Source: CALARM01 sp964431735 (lineage in GTDB: Bacteria; Vulcanimicrobiota; SpSt-956; JAKJGF01). Taken from it: a stretch of DNA of 12,338 nt. This document shows, piece after piece, positions 7,513 through 12,338 of this stretch; position 1 is the first letter of the stretch; the number at the start of each line of letters is the position of its first letter. Location of the stretch: contig CAYSLJ010000197.1 in NCBI GenBank assembly GCA_964431735.1, forward strand, positions 1 through 12,338. Reading direction: 5' to 3'. Under the pieces are notes generated by a model. That model had not been told where the DNA came from, did not search any database, and saw nothing but the letters and a program-made list of their open reading frames with translations. Position numbers and translations under genes: made by a program.

Positions 7513-8307
7513 ATGAAACACTGTTCGGAAAAAGATTTATTGAATTTTTCAAAAGAAAAAACTACTCGTATAGAGGAACATTTAAGAACATGTTCTTCAT
7601 GTTTGATGAAATATAATTTTTTAACTATGAAAATCAGGATGAATTCCTATATTGAATATGAAAAAAGAAAGAACAAATCTCCCTGTCCTTCCAGAGAAGT
7701 TCTATTTGATTATTCTTCAGGACGAATATCGGGACTTGACAAGAATAGAATTAAAGAACATCTCGCAGTCTGTGAAACATGTGTAAATATATATTTCGAT
7801 TTAAAACCTGTAAATATGAAATCCCTGTGGCATTCTGTTGAAAAAACTATTTCAGCAGGTACTGATTTCATAAAAAATCTTTATTTTGTACCGGATCTGG
7901 CTTACAGCAGAAAAAAATCGGAAGAAAAGCCCGATAATGTAAAGGCTTTTATAGGCGATGAAGTAAGGCTTGAAATTCCTGCAGATAAAGACGGCTATCT
8001 GACGATTATACACTGGAACGGAAAAATTCTTTCTCTACTGTTTCCAAATATTCATGAAAAAGACACCTCTGTTAAAGGCGGGACAACAAAAATACTCAAA
8101 GGCATAATTGAATCGCCTGCCGGGATACAGTACATTAAAGTATTTATTACAGAAGACAAAATACTGAACCCTGAAAAAATGGATTTCAATGATGTAAATA
8201 CTGTGATGAACCATATAAAAGGATTTACGAAAAAACTCTCTGAAATTGATGAGAAAAAGTGGTCTGAAAAAATAATTACCTGTGAAGTTCTGGAATTTAA
8301 GAAATAA
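7513..8307 (+). CDS. Double zf-HC2 zinc-finger, DUF4384-domain protein
   Basis: A 264-residue protein. Two anti-sigma-type zinc fingers stand in tandem: C4, H23, C27, C30 (HLRTCSSC) and C58, H83, C87, C90 (HLAVCETC). A linker to about 145 contains no membrane helix, unlike many membrane-bound anti-sigma factors, so the protein is predicted to be cytoplasmic. Residues ~147-225 match DUF4384: GDEVRLEI, then DGYLTIIHWNGKILSLLFPN with the LFPN motif at 176-179, then VKGG. DUF4384 is known from proteins fused to or encoded near caspase-like and CHAT peptidases, which fits the CHAT gene across the promoter region. Start: ATG 8 nt after AAGGGGGG, 14 nt after the previous stop, so same operon. Likely role: zinc-dependent binding of a sigma-like partner plus a sensory or protein-contact module. 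Domain calls are firm, function inferred. Confidence 0.9.
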   Translation: MKHCSEKDLLNFSKEKTTRIEEHLRTCSSCLMKYNFLTMKIRMNSYIEYEKRKNKSPCPSREVLFDYSSGRISGLDKNRIKEHLAVCETCVNIYFDLKPVNMKSLWHSVEKTISAGTDFIKNLYFVPDLAYSRKKSEEKPDNVKAFIGDEVRLEIPADKDGYLTIIHWNGKILSLLFPNIHEKDTSVKGGTTKILKGIIESPAGIQYIKVFITEDKILNPEKMDFNDVNTVMNHIKGFTKKLSEIDEKKWSEKIITCEVLEFKK

Positions 8308-8320
8308 ATTTATTGTACAT

Positions 8321-8358
8321 ATAAAAGGGCTGTCTCCGATGAGAGACAGCCCTTTTAT
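8321..8358. terminator. Bidirectional intrinsic terminator
   Basis: A perfect 16-bp stem (8321-8336 with 8343-8358) has a GGGCTGTCTC core, a CGATGA loop and A-run/T-run flanks on both sides. It begins 13 bp after the plus-strand stop and ends 7 bp before the convergent minus-strand stop, so it serves both operons. Confidence 0.95.
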
Positions 8359-8365
8359 TATCAAT

Positions 8366-9298
8366 CTATTTCTTCAATGAACGCTTAATATTCTCTATGG
8401 ATTTTTTCAGTGCATCTTTCATATCACTGTCTTCTTCTGTTTTAGACATTTTTTCCAGAATTTCCAGAGTTTTTTCATCGCCAATCTTACCGAGTGTTGT
8501 AACTGCTATCATTCTGACAAAAATATTCTTATCTGACAGAGCTTCCGTAACATATTGAACGGATTTATCGCTTTTTATCTCTCCCAGTGATCTCACTACA
8601 GATGCTCTTACAACGTCACTTTCGCCGTCTTTAAATAGCTGGAAAAGTGGATCTACAGCCTTACTGTCACCGAGCAAACCGAGGGATGATATGGCAGATG
8701 TTTTTACTCTCTGGTTCTTATCTCCCAGTGTCTGACATAACGGGTCAACTGCTCTTGTATCTTTAAAATCTCCCAGCACTTTTGCTGCAGTCATTCTCAC
8801 TGTTTCATCTTCATCTTTGAGCCTTTCAATTATATAGGGAACAGCGTCTGATGAAAAATCTTTAAGTCTTCTGAAAGCATATACTGCATCCACTCTTACT
8901 CCCCAGTCAGGATCCTTTAAAGCCTTTATAAGCGGTTTTACTGCCTTTTTGTCTTCCAGTTTTCCAAGTGCTTCTGCTGCAATACTTCTTATATTTTCAT
9001 TTTTATCATGTTCCAGAACATTGATAAGACATGGCACAGCCCTTTTATCACCGAGATTGCCAAGAGCCCATACAGCAGTATGCCTGGTATCATCATCAGA
9101 AGACGGATTTTCAAGATCTTCTATGAATTTCTTTACTTTCCGGCTCATAGGAATCTCTTCATCGAAAGATATACTTTCGGCTTTTGCAATAGAATTAACT
9201 GAATACCTGTAATTACCACCTGAAAATACAGGAAATAAAGTTAAAAGGAAAGAAAATAATACTAATAATATAGATTGTCTAAAAATCTTTTTATTCAC
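8366..9298 (-). CDS. Exported HEAT-repeat protein
   Basis: A 310-residue protein. Residues 1-27 have two lysines followed by a strongly hydrophobic core (ILLVLFSFLLTLFPVF), a signal peptide or N-terminal anchor. An AKA (38-40) further on could be a cleavage site but is far from the core. Residues ~70-300 hold seven HEAT / PBS-lyase-type repeats of ~31 residues with the pattern VR-x-x-A-x-x-x-LG-x-[LI]-x-D-x-[KR]-A-V-x-x-L, followed by a basic helix (KKSIENIKRSLKK). Such solenoids are protein-binding scaffolds; nothing suggests catalysis. The start is GTG with AAGGAG 6 nt upstream. It begins 20 nt after the regulator gene and is probably co-transcribed with it, so the regulator may control an envelope scaffold protein. 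The gene ends at the shared terminator. Confidence 0.9.
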   Translation of the reverse strand: MNKKIFRQSILLVLFSFLLTLFPVFSGGNYRYSVNSIAKAESISFDEEIPMSRKVKKFIEDLENPSSDDDTRHTAVWALGNLGDKRAVPCLINVLEHDKNENIRSIAAEALGKLEDKKAVKPLIKALKDPDWGVRVDAVYAFRRLKDFSSDAVPYIIERLKDEDETVRMTAAKVLGDFKDTRAVDPLCQTLGDKNQRVKTSAISSLGLLGDSKAVDPLFQLFKDGESDVVRASVVRSLGEIKSDKSVQYVTEALSDKNIFVRMIAVTTLGKIGDEKTLEILEKMSKTEEDSDMKDALKKSIENIKRSLKK

Positions 9299-9318
9299 AC
9301 CGATCTCCTTTCAAAATA

Positions 9319-10269
9319 TTAAAAACTTGAAGGGGTAGTTACCCATATAGCTTCTACATCTTCGTTGCCTATATTTTTCCAGCTGTAAGAAAGAGAAGAA
9401 TCCAGATGGACACTGTCACCTTTCTCAAGGACATACCTGTTATTACCGAAATTAAGCTCTAATTTCCCGGACACAACTATTCCGAATTCTTCACCCTCAG
9501 GGTGATAAAAATTCTGTAATGAACAATTACCTACTTTAAATGTTATATACATAGGCTGGAGCTTGTTATTTTCTGTTCTTTTAGAAAGTAACTCAATAGT
9601 AATGCCTTTTTTACCGGAAGGTATAGCCCCTCTCTGGTCATTTCTTGTAATAGAAATTCTCTTCACACTGTTATCTTCAAAAAACTGAACTATACTGACA
9701 TCCAGAGCCCTTGCAATCTTATCAAGACTGGCTATGGACGGAGAAATTTTACTGTTTTCAACCTGGGAGAGAAGGCTATTGGAAAGACCTGTTCTTCTGG
9801 ACATCTGCCTGATAGATACGCCCTTTTGTTTTCTCAGGTCTCTTATCTTCTTGCCAATATCTTCTATAAGATTATCTACTTCTTTATTAATGAGATTTTT
9901 TTCATCTATAATCTTTTCAAGGGTAGATCTTATGTCATCTATCTTAAAAGGTTTCTGTATATAATCATATGCTCCATGTTTTAACATGTCTACAGCACTT
10001 TCCAGTGATGGACATCCTGTAAGAATAAGTATGTTTATATCATTATCAATCTCTTTTATCTCTTTAAAAACCTCTGTACCATCTATATCAGGTAATTTCA
10101 GATCGAGTATGATTATATGATATATATCCTCTTTTACCATATGTACAGCGTCAAGACCGCATGAAGCAACAGACACAGTATAACCTTCAGTTATCAATAA
10201 ATCTTCCAGAAACGTACTTACATCTTCATCATCTTCTACAAGCAGGATATGAATGGACTCTTTGTTAAT
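9319..10269 (-). CDS. Response regulator receiver-XRE HTH-cupin fusion, apparent ATT start
   Basis: Read from ATT at 10269 the protein is 316 residues. Receiver 1-120: acidic pocket D13/D14 (LLVEDDEDV), phospho-acceptor D56 (ILDLKLPD), T84 (LILTG) and K106 (QKPF), all intact. Residues ~138-192 are a Cro/CI-type HTH (IRQMSRRTGLSNSLLSQVE), and ~239-309 a Cupin_2 fold (FYHPEGEEFGIVVSGKLEL). XRE-cupin proteins are usually ligand-sensing repressors; the receiver adds phosphorylation input, but no histidine kinase is in the window. Starting at the nearest standard codon, TTG at 10197, would delete the first strand and acidic pocket. The frame is open back to a stop at 10272-10270, and ATT follows AGGAGGTGAT with 8 nt between AGGAGG and ATT. 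ATT initiation, or a G-to-T change in an original ATG (MNKESIHILLVEDD would be ordinary), explains this. Function call is sure; the start needs proof. Confidence 0.9.
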   Translation of the reverse strand: MNKESIHILLVEDDEDVSTFLEDLLITEGYTVSVASCGLDAVHMVKEDIYHIIILDLKLPDIDGTEVFKEIKEIDNDINILILTGCPSLESAVDMLKHGAYDYIQKPFKIDDIRSTLEKIIDEKNLINKEVDNLIEDIGKKIRDLRKQKGVSIRQMSRRTGLSNSLLSQVENSKISPSIASLDKIARALDVSIVQFFEDNSVKRISITRNDQRGAIPSGKKGITIELLSKRTENNKLQPMYITFKVGNCSLQNFYHPEGEEFGIVVSGKLELNFGNNRYVLEKGDSVHLDSSLSYSWKNIGNEDVEAIWVTTPSSF

Positions 10270-10284
10270 TTATATCACCTCCTG
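10267..10284 (-). promoter_or_regulatory. Strong Shine-Dalgarno before an ATT codon
   Basis: The minus strand reads AGGAGGTGATATAAATT. The AGGAGGTGAT part matches the anti-Shine-Dalgarno complement almost completely, and the ATT opens the only frame that restores the receiver. No ATG, GTG or TTG occurs in that frame between the stop at 10272-10270 and the TTG at 10197. This site decides the start of the regulator. Confidence 0.8.
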
Positions 10285-10316
10285 TTGACAAAATATAATA
10301 TAAAAAAACACTCCTA

Positions 10317-10333
10317 GTTAACTATTAATTAAC
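10317..10333. promoter_or_regulatory. Operator-like palindrome upstream of the regulator
   Basis: GTTAACTATTAATTAAC is symmetric at 7 of 8 base pairs around a central T. It lies about 48 bp upstream of the ATT start, where a self-binding site of an XRE regulator would be expected. The nearby minus-strand TATATT copies (10297-10302, 10292-10297) could be -10 boxes but have no good -35. The rest of the intergenic space (10334-10466) shows no gene or convincing terminator. Confidence 0.35.
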
Positions 10334-10466
10334 AAAAAGCAAAAAATGAGTAATGGATAGTAAATTGCGAGAAACGCCCTATTTTTTTTTCACTTTTCAC
10401 TCTAATGAAATACACTATAAAAACACAAATAAAGTATACTAAAATTATTTTATAATTGCAAGTATT

Positions 10467-12134
10467 TTATGTATCTGCCAGATTAACCACATAAAAATAA
10501 CATAATTTTTCGAGCCTCTCGTCAAGGGAAATAAATTTTAAGTTTTCAGGCATAATTTTTGCTATTTCAAGAGCCTTATCAAGATATGATTTGTATAAAG
10601 ATTTCTTATTTATTACCCCTTCTGTTTCTAAAATATCTTTATAAACCAGTGCCTGAGCAAGTGAAAATTCCGGCATAATTTTTTTAAACTTCTTATGATG
10701 CCAGTCGCCTGTACGGATATTAAATTCGTATAACCCCAGGAATCTTTCTCCGTATCGGGAAATAAAATCTATTGTATCCATAATAAAATCCATATCTGTA
10801 TCATCAAGGGTATAATGAAGATTTATTCTTGCCCATCCCGGTTTTAAACCATTGTAACCCTGACTGACAACTTCTCTGTAGCGCGTGGAAGTAGCAAGAT
10901 CTATTCCGAGTAAATAATGTCCGTAAGGGCCGGCACAGGAACATCCTGCCCTGCTCTGTATACCGAAGAGATCATTCTGTAATTTGGAAATATATTTTGG
11001 ATGAAAATATCTGTCTCTATGTTTTATGTTAAATGAAACTATAGCTATACGATTTTCATATCCTTCAGGCCCCAGAATTTCAATCAACGGATTCTGTTTC
11101 CATTTTTCGTAGAAATGTTTGAGATTATGCTTTTCTCTTTCATGTATGGTATTAATGCCTATATAATCCTTCACCTGTAAAGAAAGGGCTGTACGAAGTA
11201 CCTGAACTATACCGGGAGTGCCCGGCTTTTCTCTTTCTTCTATATCGGCAAGAAAATCATGATTTTCAGTATTTACATAAGAAACTGTACCACCTCCTCC
11301 GAAGGTAGGTGCAAGAGTTCTGTCATATATTTTTTCATGAAACATAAGAACCCCGCATGTTCCCGGACCTCCAAGGAATTTATGAGGTGAAAAAAATATA
11401 CCGTCAAAATAAGATTTACTGTCTTTATGTATATTAACCGGTATATAGGGAGCACAGGCAGCAAAATCAAAAAAAATCAGACAGTCATGTTCATGGGCTA
11501 TTTCAGCCAGTTTATAAACATCGGTTCTGACACCTGTCACATTTGACGCAGCAGAAAGGGAAGCTATTTTCATTCTGCCCTCCCATCTTCTGTCTTCAAG
11601 TTTTTTAATAAAATCTTCTGTTGACACTTCACCGTGACTGTCAAGCCTTACAGGAATGACATCGCAGAAACCTTCCCTCCAGGAAACAAGGTTAGAATGA
11701 TGTTCATAAGGCCCCACAAAAACAACAGGTTTCTTTATATTACATTTTTTTATACAGTCATTCAGGTCATGAAAAACCTTTTTAAAACTGGGAGAAATAT
11801 AAAATCCCAGGATTTCCATAAGTTTCTGTATGGCTGCTGTTGTACCTGTACCGGTAAATATTACATGATAGGCGTCTGTAGCATTAACGGCTTTTTTAAT
11901 AATATGTTCCGCTTCAAAAAATCTTCTCGTAGTAAGCCATCCTGTTTCATCATCTTCCGTATGGGTATTGGCATAATCTTTCTGTAATTCCAGAATATAT
12001 TTTTCAATAAAGTAGAGGTTTCTTCCCGATGCGGTATAATCAAGATATAACATTAACCTTTTTCCGAAAGGTGTTTCTATAAAATGATTTGATCCTATTA
12101 TCTGAGATCTTATATAATCAAGTTCTTTACTCAT
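10467..12134 (-). CDS. Class V aminotransferase / cysteine-desulfurase-like PLP enzyme
   Basis: A 555-residue PLP enzyme (numbering from the ATG at 12134). LDYTASGRN is near the N terminus, and the cofactor-site motifs follow in order: a GTGTTAAIQ phosphate-binding loop (95-103), PYEHHSN (142-148) with the ring-stacking histidine, D223 (FFDFAACAP), and the internal-aldimine lysine K252 in SPHKFLGGPGTCG. A cysteine loop SRAGCSCAGPYG (395-406) occupies the position of the sulfur-accepting cysteine of group II desulfurases, with two candidates, C398 and C400. The family is usually ~400-500 residues; the helical tail after ~470 is extra. I chose ATG 12134 over an upstream TTG (12155) because the only Shine-Dalgarno-like AAAGGA lies between them. 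It may release sulfur or selenium, or act on another amino acid; no Fe-S cluster genes adjoin it. Confidence 0.9.
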   Translation of the reverse strand: MSKELDYIRSQIIGSNHFIETPFGKRLMLYLDYTASGRNLYFIEKYILELQKDYANTHTEDDETGWLTTRRFFEAEHIIKKAVNATDAYHVIFTGTGTTAAIQKLMEILGFYISPSFKKVFHDLNDCIKKCNIKKPVVFVGPYEHHSNLVSWREGFCDVIPVRLDSHGEVSTEDFIKKLEDRRWEGRMKIASLSAASNVTGVRTDVYKLAEIAHEHDCLIFFDFAACAPYIPVNIHKDSKSYFDGIFFSPHKFLGGPGTCGVLMFHEKIYDRTLAPTFGGGGTVSYVNTENHDFLADIEEREKPGTPGIVQVLRTALSLQVKDYIGINTIHEREKHNLKHFYEKWKQNPLIEILGPEGYENRIAIVSFNIKHRDRYFHPKYISKLQNDLFGIQSRAGCSCAGPYGHYLLGIDLATSTRYREVVSQGYNGLKPGWARINLHYTLDDTDMDFIMDTIDFISRYGERFLGLYEFNIRTGDWHHKKFKKIMPEFSLAQALVYKDILETEGVINKKSLYKSYLDKALEIAKIMPENLKFISLDERLEKLCYFYVVNLADT

Positions 12135-12164
12135 AAATAAATAAAATCCTTTCAATAAAATCTT

Positions 12165-12170
12165 ACTATA
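12165..12170 (-). promoter_or_regulatory. Candidate -10 box for the class V aminotransferase gene
   Basis: The minus strand reads TATAGT 30 bp upstream of the ATG. The region 17-18 bp further up (TGTTTT / CTGTTT) is a poor -35, so this is tentative. Confidence 0.3.
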
Positions 12171-12265
12171 CTTTTGCAGATTTCTTAAAAACAGCTTTAA
12201 TTTTTAAATTTAATGCTAATTAGAGTAATTCTAAAAATTTGTGTCCTGAAGTTTCTCTACATACT

Positions 12266-12338
12266 CGCAACAGGTAAATAGCTACTTAGTACGGCTCCAA
12301 ATAAGTTAGTACCCATATTAAAACCTGTCCCTGGCCGG
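12266..12338. repeat. Right terminal inverted repeat (composite)
   Basis: Carries the inverted partners of the left-end blocks: CGCAACAGGTAAAT (12266-12279), GTACCC (12309-12314) and CCTGTCCCTGGCCGG (12324-12338). Here the middle spacer is 29 bp instead of 2, and contains extra CTACTTAGTAC-type sequence, so this copy looks longer or rearranged relative to the left one. The window ends on the last base of the outer block. Confidence 0.75.

Noticed and set aside
10285..10299. Plus-strand TTGACA and TATAAT as a promoter
   Set aside because: Only 3 bp separate the two boxes, and the next plus-strand stretch holds no gene.
12132..12155. TTG at 12155 as the start of the class V aminotransferase
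   Set aside because: No Shine-Dalgarno precedes it, and the only AAAGGA lies inside the extra segment, upstream of the ATG at 12134.

Overview
The window is AT-rich bacterial DNA (about one third G+C by eye). Protein genes are densely packed, most have clear Shine-Dalgarno sequences, and one intrinsic terminator is textbook quality. I see no tRNA, rRNA, transposase, phage gene or CRISPR array. The mix of a very long TPR-CHAT protease, HEAT repeats, a receiver-HTH-cupin regulator and a zf-HC2/DUF4384 protein suggests an uncultured or little-studied low-GC lineage; I cannot place it in a phylum from this sequence. Both ends carry matching inverted repeat blocks, and the window stops exactly at the outer block on the right. 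It may therefore be a whole contig that broke at a dispersed genomic repeat.

Layout, left to right. (1) 1-167: left end repeat, no gene. (2) 168-1313, minus: enolase-superfamily enzyme of the o-succinylbenzoate synthase / N-succinylamino acid racemase type. (3) 1314-1475: intergenic region with CGTRACG heptamer repeats facing diverged copies, able to fold as a hairpin in the CHAT transcript. (4) 1476-5897, minus: 1473-residue protein with 22 consecutive ~40-residue TPR units followed by a CHAT protease domain whose His-Cys dyad is intact. It overlaps by 4 bp with (5) 5894-6637, minus: an unrecognised 247-residue protein. (6) 6638-6799: divergent promoter region. (7) 6800-8307, plus: compact three-gene operon with a Phd/YefM-type antitoxin lacking a toxin, a 140-residue protein with a faintly sigma-region-4-like C terminus, and a protein with two zf-HC2 zinc fingers plus DUF4384. 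It ends at a strong hairpin (8321-8358) shared with the convergent gene. (8) 8366-10269, minus: receiver-XRE-cupin regulator followed by an exported HEAT-repeat protein, as an operon. The regulator can only encode a complete receiver if it starts at ATT, which sits 8 nt after a near-perfect Shine-Dalgarno. (9) 10467-12134, minus: class V aminotransferase / cysteine-desulfurase-like enzyme with a C-terminal extension. (10) 12135-12338: promoter region and right end repeat.

The most interesting part is the divergent block at 1476-8307. One arm encodes a TPR-CHAT protease and a translationally coupled partner. The other encodes an antitoxin-like DNA-binding protein, a possible degenerate sigma-like protein and an anti-sigma-like zinc-finger/DUF4384 protein. 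CHAT proteases in other systems cleave neighbouring substrates (for example Csx30 by Csx29, or bacterial gasdermins). A protease-controlled regulatory or defence module is a reasonable hypothesis, but the sequence does not prove it.
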